64,000 nt of DNA from DATGFK01 sp040007395 (GCA_040007395.1 JBDTVG010000011.1:1-64000), one strand, 5' to 3'; shown: positions 33,592-41,863, counted from the stretch's first letter. A program made the numbers and translations. Notes: generated from the sequence alone by a model not told the origin.

Positions 33592-34176
33592 GTGGCTTCT
33601 GTGACCCCGCGCAAGAAACTAACCGAAACGCAAGTAACGCTTGCTTTTATTATCGGTGGCGGCATCACGCTGCTGCTGATTGGCTTCCTGCTGGCAGCCG
33701 CGCAATCCGCGACTCCCGGCTTTGACAGATCGCGGTTAAATTTGTTGATGATCGTTGGCGGAACCTTATTTGTACTCGGCACGATTGCTTGGCTGTTCTT
33801 GACACGGCCTTGGAAAGACTTTGACGACTGGTCAACGCCGCTGTATACAGGCCACGATGATCACGGTCATGCAGCGGTTGCCGCCCCTGCTGCTGCGGAT
33901 ACTGTCCATGCTGCTGCTGAACACAGCCCAGTCAGCGTGGTCAGTGCCGGACAGCCGCAGACGAACGATCTCACCGCGATCAACGGGATTGGCCCAAAGA
34001 TTAGCGCTGTGTTGAATAATGTCGGTATTCACACCTTCGCGGATCTTGCCGCCCGCCAACCAACAGAGATCGAGCGGATTATTTTGGACTCGGGCATCCG
34101 GGTTCCTCATAATGTCAAGGCATGGATTGACGAAGCCCAGAGCAGATCAAGCAACGGTACACCCGCCGCCCACTAA
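33592..34176 (+). CDS. Membrane protein with C-terminal helix-hairpin-helix domain
   Basis: The protein has about 194 residues from GTG 33592, which has AAAGGGA upstream; the TTG at 33553 is less likely. Two membrane segments (LAFIIGGGITLLLIGFLLAA, LLMIVGGTLFVLGTIAWLFL) are followed by a His/Ala-rich linker and a C-terminal HhH unit (DLTAINGIGPKISAVLNNVGIHTFADLAARQPTEIERIILDSGIRVPHNVKAWIDEA). The last domain is like those fused to ribosomal proteins or used as DNA/protein contacts. The cellular role is unknown. Confidence 0.75.
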   Translation: MASVTPRKKLTETQVTLAFIIGGGITLLLIGFLLAAAQSATPGFDRSRLNLLMIVGGTLFVLGTIAWLFLTRPWKDFDDWSTPLYTGHDDHGHAAVAAPAAADTVHAAAEHSPVSVVSAGQPQTNDLTAINGIGPKISAVLNNVGIHTFADLAARQPTEIERIILDSGIRVPHNVKAWIDEAQSRSSNGTPAAH

Positions 34177-34194
34177 CGAATTTGCTGCTTTGAT

Positions 34195-34285
34195 GGTGCA
34201 TCAGTCCAAGAAACAATCCGCAACAATGCACCCATTGGTTGATTGGGCGGTGCATCAGTTCGAAAAACGATCCGCAACATTGCAC
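34195..34285. repeat. Direct repeat with inverted ends upstream of mdh
   Basis: Two copies, 34195-34232 and 34249-34285, are about 90 percent alike. Each starts GGTGCATCAGT and ends in TGCAC, so each copy is closed by GTGCA/TGCAC inverted ends. It lies in the 185-bp gap before the malate dehydrogenase gene and could be a regulator site. Confidence 0.65.
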
Positions 34286-34361
34286 ACAGCAGCTACGGTG
34301 TAACCGTACCTGTTATTTTATTTCGCCCCATTCTTTTATAACCTCAGGAGGTTTACGCACC

Positions 34362-35309
34362 ATGCGTAACAAAGTAACGATTGTCGGGTCTGGCGCAGTA
34401 GGCTCTACCGCCGCTCATTGGATCGCCAGTAAAGAACTGGCAGATGTTGTGCTCACCGATGTTTTGCAAGGCTTGCCACAGGGTGTTGCCCTCGACCTTG
34501 CCGAATCTGGCCCCGTCGAAGGTTTCGATCTGAGCATTACGGGAGCCAACAGCTACGAAAGCACCGCCGATTCAGACGTGATTGTCTTCACGGCAGGCGT
34601 ACCGCGCCGCAAAGATCCCGTGACTGGGCAATTCCCCAGCCGCGACGATCTGGTCAAGATTAACCAAGATGTCGTCAGCAAAGTCACCGAGGAACTGGTC
34701 AAGTATTCGCCCAACAGCATTATTATCGTTGTCACCAATCCGCTGGATGCCATGTGCCATGTGGTCAAGCATGTGTCTGGCTTTCCCCGCGAACGGGTGA
34801 TCGGTCAGGCCGGAGCGCTGGATACTGCCCGTTACAAGACCTTCATTGCGATGGAACTGGGCGTTAGTGTCGAAGACGTACACGGTATTGTGTTGGGCGG
34901 TCACGGCGACGATATGGTTCCGCTGCCCCGCCATACTTCCGTGTCGGGTATCCCGGTGCGTGAACTCATCGCGGAAGATAAGCTCCAGAAGATCATCGAG
35001 CGCACCCGCAAAGGCGGCGGCGAACTGGTCAACCTGATGAGTCGCAGCGCTTATTATGCTCCCGCCTCTGCGTCAGTGAGCATGGTCGAGTCGATCCTCA
35101 AAGATAAGAAGCGCGTGATCGCCTCCGCCGTTTATCTACAGGGCGAATACGGCTATCACGATCTGTTCGTCGGTGTGCCATGCGTGCTAGGGGCAAAGGG
35201 CGTTGAAAAAATCATCGTCATGGATCTGAACGACGAAGAAAAGGCCATGCTCGAAAGCTCTACGAAGTCGGTGCGGGCTGTCGTGGATGTGCTGGGCTAT
35301 ACCGCCTGA
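34362..35309 (+). CDS. mdh: Malate dehydrogenase (NAD-dependent)
   Basis: The protein has 315 residues from ATG 34362 with AGGAGG upstream; a longer frame exists but is not supported. It has the nucleotide-binding GSGAVGS (residues 9-15), the specificity loop GVPRRKDPVTG with Arg residues that select malate/oxaloacetate, VTNPLDAMCHV, the GQAGALDTARYKTFIA segment and the catalytic His in VLGGHGDDMVP. This is the lactate-dehydrogenase-like MDH typical of Chloroflexota and other bacteria. It would interconvert malate and oxaloacetate in the TCA cycle. Confidence 0.93.
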   Translation: MRNKVTIVGSGAVGSTAAHWIASKELADVVLTDVLQGLPQGVALDLAESGPVEGFDLSITGANSYESTADSDVIVFTAGVPRRKDPVTGQFPSRDDLVKINQDVVSKVTEELVKYSPNSIIIVVTNPLDAMCHVVKHVSGFPRERVIGQAGALDTARYKTFIAMELGVSVEDVHGIVLGGHGDDMVPLPRHTSVSGIPVRELIAEDKLQKIIERTRKGGGELVNLMSRSAYYAPASASVSMVESILKDKKRVIASAVYLQGEYGYHDLFVGVPCVLGAKGVEKIIVMDLNDEEKAMLESSTKSVRAVVDVLGYTA

Positions 35310-35344
35310 TTTACCGTTCCTCCATCCTGCTTGGGAATAGGAAA

Positions 35345-35415
35345 TGCAGGGCCGCGCAGGCGACGGCCCCTACAAAATATGGTTTGATGTAGGGGTCGGG
35401 CCTGCCCGACCCTCT
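35345..35415. repeat. GTAGGGG variant palindromic repeats
   Basis: A GGGCCGCGCAGGCGACGGCCC unit faces GGGTCGGGCCTGCCCGACCC, joined by CCTACAAAATATGGTTTGATGTAGG. This is a sister family of the A/B palindromes with the same GTAGGG edge. Confidence 0.85.
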
Positions 35416-35429
35416 GCAATATCTAGGAA

Positions 35430-35597
35430 GTGGAGAGGGCTGGGGGTAAGGTAAATTGGCCCGATCTAGCCATTCCCGAAACAGCCTATCAACGCATTTT
35501 GAGTGAACGGATCGGGGTTATCGCACGCCAGCAGGCGCAGGTCAAATTATTGGTGTTCGATCCGGGTAGTGAGGAAATCAGAACATGGATCGACTGA
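35430..35597 (+). pseudogene. 5'-truncated xisH-like remnant
   Basis: The frame reads NWPDLAIPETAYQRILSERIGVIARQQAQVKLLVFDPGSEEIRTWID and stops at 35595-35597. This matches the C-terminal end of XisH-type nuclease-like proteins (..LIVYDP..E.I..WI). The N-terminal two thirds, including the endonuclease-like core, are missing; a repeat cluster lies where they should be. The stop overlaps the ATG of the xisI-like gene, the usual xisH-xisI coupling. A GTG at 35430 could still start a 55-residue product. Confidence 0.75.
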
Positions 35598-35887
35598 GAG
35601 AAATGCTAATCGCCGTTTTAGAAGCGTATACAGGCACTGCGTATAACGGATATAGCTACCTTACGAGTAGCGCTGACCAGCATCATTTCGTCGTGACCAG
35701 TATCGGTACTGTTCAGGGCAAACGCATTGTCAATATAGGGCTTGTTGTCCAACTAAGCGACGATACAATCATTATTGACCACGACATTAACAACAAACCA
35801 CTGGTTGATGCCCTAGTACAGGCTGGTATTCCTCGTACACAGATCATCCTCGCCTACGCGGGTGAACCCGTACCAGAGACGATATGA
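35585..35887 (+). CDS. XisI-family protein
   Basis: The protein has 100 residues. It starts MDRLREMLIAVLEAYTG and shows the XisI pattern: short N-terminal helix, HFVVTSIGTVQGKRIVNIGLVVQL strands, DDTIIIDHDINNKPLVDALVQAGIPRTQIILAY. XisH and XisI were named from control of fdxN-element excision in cyanobacteria, but most homologues are of unknown or toxin-antitoxin-like function. Here the partner XisH is truncated, so the gene may be an orphan. It overlaps the xisH end by 13 bases. Confidence 0.8.
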   Translation: MDRLREMLIAVLEAYTGTAYNGYSYLTSSADQHHFVVTSIGTVQGKRIVNIGLVVQLSDDTIIIDHDINNKPLVDALVQAGIPRTQIILAYAGEPVPETI

Positions 35888-36105
35888 AAGATTTCCAGAC
35901 TCCACCACTGCTTCGCTTGAAATTTGAAAACGGGATCTTCGTGCCGCTTGATCCAATTGCTACTTTGCAGGAAGGCGACGTGCTTGAATTTCGCCTGCCC
36001 GATCCCAATACCGTATACTTGTGTGAAACAGATCGACTCGCTGCGCTGGAAAGTGGGCGGGTTGTGCTGGCACCTACCGAATTGGGCAGTAAGGATAGTG
36101 GATGA
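35884..36105 (+). CDS. Small DUF104/antitoxin-like protein
   Basis: The protein has 73 residues. LRLKFENGIFVPLDPIATLQEGDVLEFRLP resembles the start of DUF104-type antitoxins (..YE.G.L.PL.P..L.EG..V...). It overlaps the xisI-like stop by 4 bases (ATGA), so the genes are coupled. No toxin gene lies next to it. Antitoxin assignment is tentative. Confidence 0.55.
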   Translation: MKDFQTPPLLRLKFENGIFVPLDPIATLQEGDVLEFRLPDPNTVYLCETDRLAALESGRVVLAPTELGSKDSG

Positions 36106-36111
36106 GTCTTG

Positions 36112-37125
36112 ATGAGTGATTGGCAATCGGCAGCGCCGCCGGAACGTATCCTTGACCTGACCTCTGGGCTAACCATGGTTGTCTCGGATCTGCACGGCGA
36201 CAAGGATGCCTTCGGGCGCTACATCGGACGATTTCTGCAACAACGCACCCGCAAAAAAGTAGATCGGCTGCTGCTGCTAGGCGATCTCATCCACCGCGAA
36301 GGCCCCGAAGACCAAGATCAAAGTTTGCCGATGCTGCTGGACATGATACGGATGCAGCGCAGTTTACCGCCGGGGTCAGTCGTGATGCTGCTTGGCAATC
36401 ACGAACTGCCCCATTTATATGACGTGCCACTGTCCAAAGGCAATATCGAATATACGCCGCGTTTTGAGCAGGCATTGAGTGCCAGCGGTGTCCGTGACGA
36501 AGTGCGCGCCTTTTTGAACACCTTACCATTTTATGTACGGACTGCTGCGGGGGTGATGTTCACGCACGCGGGGCCAGATGGCAATGCGATGGCTTCGATT
36601 GATATGCTGCGCCATCTCGACCATGCGGCGATTGTGGCAGAGTTCGATCAAGCGCTGGAGATCAATCCACACCCAGAACAACTGCGGGCCTTATATAGCA
36701 ACATGATGGGGATGCCCTACGAGGTGCTAGCCCGCTATTATCTGGCGGTCAGCGGCCCCGATGATCCCCGCTACGATCATCTGATACGCTCATTCATGCT
36801 CAGCAAAGAAAGCAAGGAGTTCGAGGTACTGTGGGACGCGCTCTTTACCCGCTGCGAACAGGGCGTGCCACTGCCACTATACAAACGACTGTTAGCCACC
36901 TTTCTGGAAATCTTTTCGCAGGGTGCGCCAGCCCCGCAACGGTTCTTGGTGACTGGACACATTACCGTGCAGGGTGGGCATAAAGTCGTGACCGAGGAGC
37001 ATTTGCGGATCGCCAGTGCCGCCCACGCCCGCCCTCGCGAAGCCGGAGCCTATCTGCTCATCGATTTCGGCAAACCCGTTGACTCGGTGGAAACACTGGT
37101 TCAATCGCTGGTTCATATGTTTTAG
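36112..37125 (+). CDS. PPP-like metallophosphoesterase
   Basis: The protein has about 337 residues. It carries the metallophosphatase signatures in order: SDLHGDKDAFG (DxH), LLLGDLIHREGP (GDxxHR), LLGNHELPH (GNHE), FTHAGPDG and TGHITVQGGH (GHxx). This matches the two-metal PPP/calcineurin-like core and suggests a protein or small-molecule phosphatase. ATG 36112 or the TTG at 36109 may serve as start. It continues the small operon begun by the xis genes. Confidence 0.88.
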   Translation: MSDWQSAAPPERILDLTSGLTMVVSDLHGDKDAFGRYIGRFLQQRTRKKVDRLLLLGDLIHREGPEDQDQSLPMLLDMIRMQRSLPPGSVVMLLGNHELPHLYDVPLSKGNIEYTPRFEQALSASGVRDEVRAFLNTLPFYVRTAAGVMFTHAGPDGNAMASIDMLRHLDHAAIVAEFDQALEINPHPEQLRALYSNMMGMPYEVLARYYLAVSGPDDPRYDHLIRSFMLSKESKEFEVLWDALFTRCEQGVPLPLYKRLLATFLEIFSQGAPAPQRFLVTGHITVQGGHKVVTEEHLRIASAAHARPREAGAYLLIDFGKPVDSVETLVQSLVHMF

Positions 37126-37145
37126 CCTTAGCAAGGAACCTTTCA

Positions 37146-37787
37146 TTGTCTACACGCATCACACTTGTTCGACACGGCGAAACCCCTTGGAACGCCTTGG
37201 GCAAATGGCAGGGTCACGCTCACGTTCCGCTCAATGAGAAAGGCCAGCAGCAAGCGACTTTGCTGGCTGACTATTTGGCGACCAGTGCCGTCGAGATTGC
37301 GGCGATCTACAGCAGCGATCTGTTACGGGCGCAAACGACTGCCGAAATTGTCGCGGCGCGGTTGGGCAAGCCCGTGATCCTTGATGCGCGTCTGCGCGAG
37401 ATCGACGTGGGCGAATGGCAAGGGCTAACGGGTGAAGAAGTCCGCGCTTGGGATGGCGAACGCTATGCGTACATCATGAGCGATCCGGGCAATTTGGCAC
37501 GCCCCGGCGGTGAAAGTGCGTCGCAGGTCGGTCTACGCGGCATCAGTGCGCTGGAAGATATGCTGGCACAGCATCAGGATGGCACCGTCTTAGCCGTGAC
37601 ACATGGCGGCACGATCTACAATATTCTGGATCGGTTGGGCATCCTCGGCGGGCATAGCAAGATCGCCAACACATCGCTAACCCACCTCCAACACGCTACA
37701 CCGGAAAATCGTTGGACTCTGGAAGCCTTCGCGCTGCGGGAACACCTCGACGTTCTCGAAGTTGGCCCCGGCAATGCAGAAGGCTAG
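37146..37787 (+). CDS. Histidine phosphatase / phosphoglycerate mutase family protein
   Basis: The protein has 213 residues starting at TTG 37146 with AAGGAA upstream. The catalytic RHGE motif (His10) lies in TLVRHGETPWNALGKWQGHAHVPLNEKGQQQA. AIYSSDLLRAQTTAEIVAARLG and the second His in VTHGG complete the pattern. It lies 20 bases after the metallophosphoesterase, so the two may be co-transcribed. The substrate is not evident. Confidence 0.9.
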   Translation: MSTRITLVRHGETPWNALGKWQGHAHVPLNEKGQQQATLLADYLATSAVEIAAIYSSDLLRAQTTAEIVAARLGKPVILDARLREIDVGEWQGLTGEEVRAWDGERYAYIMSDPGNLARPGGESASQVGLRGISALEDMLAQHQDGTVLAVTHGGTIYNILDRLGILGGHSKIANTSLTHLQHATPENRWTLEAFALREHLDVLEVGPGNAEG

Positions 37788-37920
37788 ATTAAGCTAGTAG
37801 TCAGTTATGCAGTTTGATATAAGCATCGGCGGTGGATTTGTGGGCGTTTCGCAGGCATTTCTCGAAGCCTCCGTTTGTGATCCAACACATCACGAATACA
37901 CTGTTTGACCGCTGCTTCCA

Positions 37921-38481
37921 TCAAACCCGCGTGCGATAGCGAAGATAGACCCATCCATTACCAATACGGCGCTCGTCTAGGAGATCCAGCTTTACGCCTA
38001 CGTTGCTGGGCAGAACCCGCTTGCCGCCGCCAAGTATCATAGGTACGACGAGCAGATGGTACTCATCGACAAGCCCAGCTCGGATCGCTTGTGCGGCTAG
38101 GTTCGGACCAGCCACCGAAATATCATGAGGCAATTGAGCCTTCAGATCGCGAACTGCCTGCGGTTCAAATTCCCGATTGAGCCGTGTCTTCGGTGTAGAG
38201 ACAGTCTCCAGCGATTTGGAATAGACGATCTTATCGGCCCCTTGCCAGATTCGCCCGAAGTCCATCATGGTCGGCGTTAGACCAGGAATGACATCCGGCG
38301 TTTCCCAACCCTTCATCGTCTCATAATTCTTGCGTCCATAGAGATATGTGCCGATGGGGCGGTGCAGCTCGTTGATGAAAGCCGATACCTCCTCATCCGG
38401 CACCGACCAATCTAGGTTGTCGGTTTCACCCGCGATAAAGCCATCCAGCGACGCAGGCATAAAGTAGATCAGTTTGGACAT
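37921..38481 (-). CDS. Dihydrofolate reductase-like (RibD C-terminal) protein
   Basis: The protein has 186 residues. MSKLIYFMPASLDGFIAGETDNLDWSVPDEE is the typical start, with YLYGRKNYETMKGWE and VAGPNLAAQAIRAGLVDEYHLLVVPMILGGGKRVL for the NADPH-binding and core strands. This is the family of DHFR-like oxidoreductases related to the RibD reductase domain. The substrate is unknown. GGAGG precedes the ATG. Transcribed opposite to the phosphatase genes. Confidence 0.88.
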   Translation of the reverse strand: MSKLIYFMPASLDGFIAGETDNLDWSVPDEEVSAFINELHRPIGTYLYGRKNYETMKGWETPDVIPGLTPTMMDFGRIWQGADKIVYSKSLETVSTPKTRLNREFEPQAVRDLKAQLPHDISVAGPNLAAQAIRAGLVDEYHLLVVPMILGGGKRVLPSNVGVKLDLLDERRIGNGWVYLRYRTRV

Positions 38482-38543
38482 TGTGCAGCCTCCAATATAC
38501 GACAGTGTTTGTATAATATGTTTAAGTCCAATTTAACGAAGTA

Positions 38544-38999
38544 CTAGACCAACTGGCGCAATTCGTCGGTCAGTTGTTGCGCCACTTCTGGTCTGCCGTC
38601 GAAACGCGCCGGGGTATTGTGGTAAAGGGCGATCTTCCACTGGTTAACTTGCTTCACGGCAACCAGCGAGATGATCGCGTTGCGCTCCGGGTTTAGCTCA
38701 GACTTCCCCGGCGGGATCATGCCCGCAACGGCACGCAGCAGCGCAATATCGGGACTCAGCCAGCGCACTTCGCGGATCTTGCCTACGTAAGTCGCCGGGG
38801 TGTGATCCCTGAAAATTGCCGCCATATTCGCTTCGATCTCTGCTTTGCCGTTAATCTGGCTCCCGTCATAGCCAATCACGTTCCCATCGTCAGCATAGAG
38901 CGCGGCAATCCCCGCTGCATCGCGACTATTCCAGCAATCCCACATGCGTTGTTGCAGGGCGCGAATTTCGGCCTCATCCGTTGCCAGTACGTTTGCCAT
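38544..38999 (-). CDS. SnoaL-like / SgcJ-EcaC-type protein
   Basis: The protein has 151 residues of the NTF2-like cone fold: MANVLATDEAEIRALQQRMWDCWNSRDAAGIAALYADDGNVIGYDGSQINGKAEIEANMAAIF.., then strands (WLSPDIALLRAVAGM, NAIISLVAVKQVNQWKIALYHNTPA). Family members are small hydrolase- or isomerase-like proteins with unclear substrates. A GAGGA site lies before the ATG. It follows the DHFR-like gene with an upstream gap of 62 bases and may share its context. Confidence 0.82.
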   Translation of the reverse strand: MANVLATDEAEIRALQQRMWDCWNSRDAAGIAALYADDGNVIGYDGSQINGKAEIEANMAAIFRDHTPATYVGKIREVRWLSPDIALLRAVAGMIPPGKSELNPERNAIISLVAVKQVNQWKIALYHNTPARFDGRPEVAQQLTDELRQLV

Positions 39000-39087
39000 A
39001 ATTTTTCCTCGTCGATTTATGGGATTAAGATTAGCGCAAATGTTCTATTGACGCTATACTATGTGCAAGGCAAACACATCAAAAAAG

Positions 39088-39113
39088 CGGACAGAGCAGG
39101 CCCTATCCACTAA
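39088..39113. repeat. Decayed B-type palindromic repeat
   Basis: GCGGACAGAGCAGGCCCTATCC is a mutated copy of GGACAGGGCAAGCCCTGTCC, with no partner unit nearby. Confidence 0.7.
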
Positions 39114-39159
39114 ATAATTTTTGTTTTTTGATTTGTTGCAATCGCTCAAAAATTGCTTG

Positions 39160-39189
39160 TTGACAATATACGTATATGTATAATATACT
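39160..39189 (+). promoter_or_regulatory. Promoter with palindrome upstream of the EXLDI gene
   Basis: TTGACA (39160-39165) and TATACT (39184-39189) are 18 bases apart, a good sigma-70-like promoter. The spacer begins with the perfect palindrome ATATACGTATAT (39166-39177), a probable operator. Confidence 0.75.
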
Positions 39190-39205
39190 CATATCATCTT
39201 GAGCA

Positions 39206-40015
39206 ATGAGGCTGTTGAAAATAATGATGCCAAATAAGACAATCTATGTATCCGACTCCGATCTTCCTATCTTCGAGCGCGCACAGGAATTGGCAGGAGA
39301 CACCCTCTCCTCCACGATTGTGCAAGCGCTGCGACGCTTCGTGCAGACGCACGATGCCAAAATGCGCGGCTTCCGCGAAGTGACCGTCCGGGTGGGCAAG
39401 AATACCTATACCCACAAGCGTTTTCGCGGGCGGATGCTGGCGAAAACCCATATCGAACACGGCGAAGACGGCAGCCACGACGTGATCGAAGTGTACCAGA
39501 CTGCCAAAGAGCGGATCGCAGTCTACATCCGCAAGCTGCCGCACTGGTGGTTTGAAGGTCGCGGTGGCCCCTTCGGACGCGGCGGCCCATTCGGTGGACG
39601 CGACCCACGCAAGCGTCATCTTCGCGACCATGAGCATAATCGTGAGGAACAGTTTGGCCCGTTCGGACAGTATGGCCCATTTGGCCCCTTCGGCCCGTTC
39701 GCTGGACGTGACCCGCGCAAACGCCATGATGAAAATCCAGAAGAACAGGAAACTCCCTTCGAGCCGCAGGGGTCATGGAAGCGTTGGGATCACTTAGACC
39801 GTTGGGATCGTGGTGATCGCTGGGATCGTTGGGATCGTTGGATGGGCTTCGCCAACTGGGTTGGTCAGGGGCAACAAGGTCAAGACTGGAACGTCGAGTT
39901 TGTGCTAGAAGTCTACGACACCCTAGAGGAAGTCAAGGCTCACATCCCCGACGATCTGTATCTGGCAGTGGAACAAGCCATCAACGGCGATTCCGTCGAA
40001 ACCCTCGACATCTAA
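39206..40015 (+). CDS. EXLDI-family protein
   Basis: The protein has about 262-269 residues depending on start (ATG 39206, 39224 or 39227; MPNKTIYVSDSDLPIFERAQELAG is the family-like N-terminus). It ends in ETLDI, the terminal E-x-LDI motif that names the family. A ribbon-helix-helix-like start and a conserved GFREVTVRVG...RFRGRMLAK core precede two low-complexity blocks: GPFGRGGPFGGRDPRKRH-type repeats (residues about 122-175) and RWDRGDRWDRWDRW (about 200-215). EXLDI proteins are usually found near small transcription regulators or ABC transporters, as here. The molecular role is unknown. Confidence 0.8.
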   Translation: MRLLKIMMPNKTIYVSDSDLPIFERAQELAGDTLSSTIVQALRRFVQTHDAKMRGFREVTVRVGKNTYTHKRFRGRMLAKTHIEHGEDGSHDVIEVYQTAKERIAVYIRKLPHWWFEGRGGPFGRGGPFGGRDPRKRHLRDHEHNREEQFGPFGQYGPFGPFGPFAGRDPRKRHDENPEEQETPFEPQGSWKRWDHLDRWDRGDRWDRWDRWMGFANWVGQGQQGQDWNVEFVLEVYDTLEEVKAHIPDDLYLAVEQAINGDSVETLDI

Positions 40016-40203
40016 ACTTTAACGTTAGTGGCAGGGGGCTATCCTTGGTTAGCCCCCTACTCAATTGATGGCCTTCCCATACTTGACATTCGGGGGACTC
40101 AGATTAAAATAAGATCCGTTAAGAGCCACTATAACCCATTAATAACTTCTCTTAGCGGTTTAATTTTCGCGTGATACCTTGTCACCCGTTTAACACTACA
40201 GTC

Positions 40204-40242
40204 TTGACAAGTCTATCTAATTAGATAATAATCTAATTAGAT
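40204..40242 (+). promoter_or_regulatory. Promoter with two ATCTAATTAGAT operators
   Basis: TTGACA (40204-40209) and AATAAT (40227-40232) are 17 bases apart. The perfect palindrome ATCTAATTAGAT occurs at 40215-40226 and 40231-40242, covering the spacer and the start region. Two repressor dimers 16 bp apart would block the promoter, consistent with autoregulation by the ArsR-type protein. Confidence 0.85.
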
Positions 40243-40257
40243 GAATATGGAAATGTA

Positions 40258-40929
40258 ATGGTAGAGGGAAACAGGGTTATGAAAGTCAATCGAGAACTGC
40301 GTATCCTCGACATGCTCAAGGCGTTGGCAGACGAAAGCCGCTTAACGCTGCTGCGACTGCTGCACGAACGCGAACACAGCGTGGGCGATCTGGCAGTGCA
40401 GGTGAATCTCACTGAGCCAACGGTGTCACATCACTTGGCGCGGCTGCGCGAAGCGGGCTTGGTCACGCTGCGAACCGTCGGTAATCAACGCTTCTATCGG
40501 GTCAATGACAGTGGGTTGGCAAAGTTCAAGCAGCTCGTGGCGGAGATCGAGCAAAGGCCACCCTTGCCAGAACCGATTACGCCCGATGACCAGTGGATTA
40601 CTGCACTGGGTTGGGAAGCGTGGGATCAACAAGTGCTGCGCGACCACACCCTAAATGGGCAGTTGACCCATCTGCCGACCAAACAAAAGAAGTTACTGGT
40701 CATTGCGCGGTGGCTGGCGATGTTGTTTCAACCAGACAAACTGTACTCCGAACCAGAAGTGAACGCGCTGTTGAAGGCCGTTTACGCCGAGGATTATGTC
40801 GGGCTGCGCCGGGATCTGGTGGACTTTGGCTACTTGCGGCGTGAACGCGGTGGCGGGAAATACTGGCTTGCCCCGGCTGAGGCCGACACGAGCATAAGTT
40901 CGCCGCAGCCGACATCCGCGCAAGGGTAG
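40258..40929 (+). CDS. ArsR-family repressor with DUF2087 domain
   Basis: The protein has 223 residues from 40258, or 216 from the internal ATG at 40279 (MKVNREL). The N-terminal winged HTH is of ArsR type: LKALADESRLTLLRLLHEREHSVGDLAVQVNLTEPTVSHHLARLREAGLVTLRTVGNQRFYRV. No metal-binding Cys pattern is visible. The C-terminal part (LPTKQKKLLVIARWLAMLFQPDKLYSEPEVNALLKAVYAEDYVGLRRDLVDFGYLRRERGGGKYWL) matches DUF2087. It is probably a repressor acting on its own promoter and perhaps on the EXLDI gene. Confidence 0.9.
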   Translation: MVEGNRVMKVNRELRILDMLKALADESRLTLLRLLHEREHSVGDLAVQVNLTEPTVSHHLARLREAGLVTLRTVGNQRFYRVNDSGLAKFKQLVAEIEQRPPLPEPITPDDQWITALGWEAWDQQVLRDHTLNGQLTHLPTKQKKLLVIARWLAMLFQPDKLYSEPEVNALLKAVYAEDYVGLRRDLVDFGYLRRERGGGKYWLAPAEADTSISSPQPTSAQG

Positions 40930-40935
40930 GCGGTC

Positions 40936-41095
40936 CCGGACAGGGCAAGCCCTGTCCCTACAGATAAATTGTGTTTGTAGGGACAATGCTTGCGTTGTCC
41001 GGCATTCTTGCGACGTTTGGCAATCGGCGAACAGGGCAAGCCCTGTCCCTACAGATAAATTGCGTTTGTAGGGACAATGCTTGCGTTGTCCGTCC
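40936..41095. repeat. GTAGGG palindromic repeat cluster
   Basis: B-A-B-A units lie between the ArsR-type gene and the TetR promoter. Confidence 0.9.
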
Positions 41096-41127
41096 TCATT
41101 CCGAAAATTTCTATCACAATTCCTATC

Positions 41128-41191
41128 TTGACATTCTTCTACGATGCAGTTAAAATTTCTACTCATGAGTAAAAAATTATACTTACGAGTA
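41128..41191 (+). promoter_or_regulatory. TetR-operon promoter and operators
   Basis: TTGACA (41128-41133) and TAAAAT (41151-41156) are 17 bases apart. The palindrome TACTCATGAGTA (41160-41171) and the near-palindrome TACTTACGAGTA (41180-41191) follow 20 bases apart, overlapping the expected transcription start (about 41163). This is the usual layout of TetR self-repression. Confidence 0.85.
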
Positions 41192-41203
41192 AAGGAAAGC
41201 ATC

Positions 41204-41851
41204 GTGAAGACCAGCTATAAGGAGAGAGAAAAGCAAAGACGCGAACAAGACATTCTGGAAACGGCGGCACAACTTTTGATCGAGCGCGGCTATGTCAACC
41301 TTAACATGGACGATCTTGCTGAAACAGTGGGCATCTCAAAACCTACTTTATACCAGCATTTCAAGAGCAAGGACGAGCTTGTTGCACAGATAGTCATCCG
41401 AAATTTCGCGTTAATGGAGGAGCGTATTGCCGAATCGATGCAAGGTACACCCTTGAATTGTTTGGAACTTCTGATGCGTGAAATCCTTAAGTCTCGCTAC
41501 AGCGAGCTAAACCCAATGAATATGATGGATCATGAGACGGTGTGGAAGGTAATGCGTTCCCACCCAATCATTGCTGAATATCGGCAGCGGTCTAGCGCCG
41601 GGATGCACACTCTGGTGGAAAAGGCCAAAGCCGCCGGAGAGATCGACCCAACGCTCCCCACGCCCATCATTGTCCGCTCAATGTTTAGCCTGCAAGGGGC
41701 ACTCATGGAATTTGATGGTTCGGGAAAGAAGATATTGTACTCGCAAGACAATCTGGATAGTGCTATCGAGGCGGTCGTTCGCATTTTCATCAATGGTGTG
41801 AGGGCAAAACCCACCATCCAACCTGTAACAGAGTCCGAGTCAGTGGAATAA
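41204..41851 (+). CDS. TetR-family transcription regulator
   Basis: The protein has 215 residues from the GTG at 41204, which has AAAGGAAAG at ideal spacing. The upstream ATG codons lie at or before the expected transcription start and in the operators, so they are unlikely starts. The HTH is QDILETAAQLLIERGYVNLNMDDLAETVGISKPTLYQHFKSKDELV. The C-terminal ligand domain is divergent. It lies 12 bases before the ABC exporter genes and probably represses the whole operon until an export substrate binds. Confidence 0.9.
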   Translation: MKTSYKEREKQRREQDILETAAQLLIERGYVNLNMDDLAETVGISKPTLYQHFKSKDELVAQIVIRNFALMEERIAESMQGTPLNCLELLMREILKSRYSELNPMNMMDHETVWKVMRSHPIIAEYRQRSSAGMHTLVEKAKAAGEIDPTLPTPIIVRSMFSLQGALMEFDGSGKKILYSQDNLDSAIEAVVRIFINGVRAKPTIQPVTESESVE

Positions 41852-41863
41852 GGGAGAACGATC

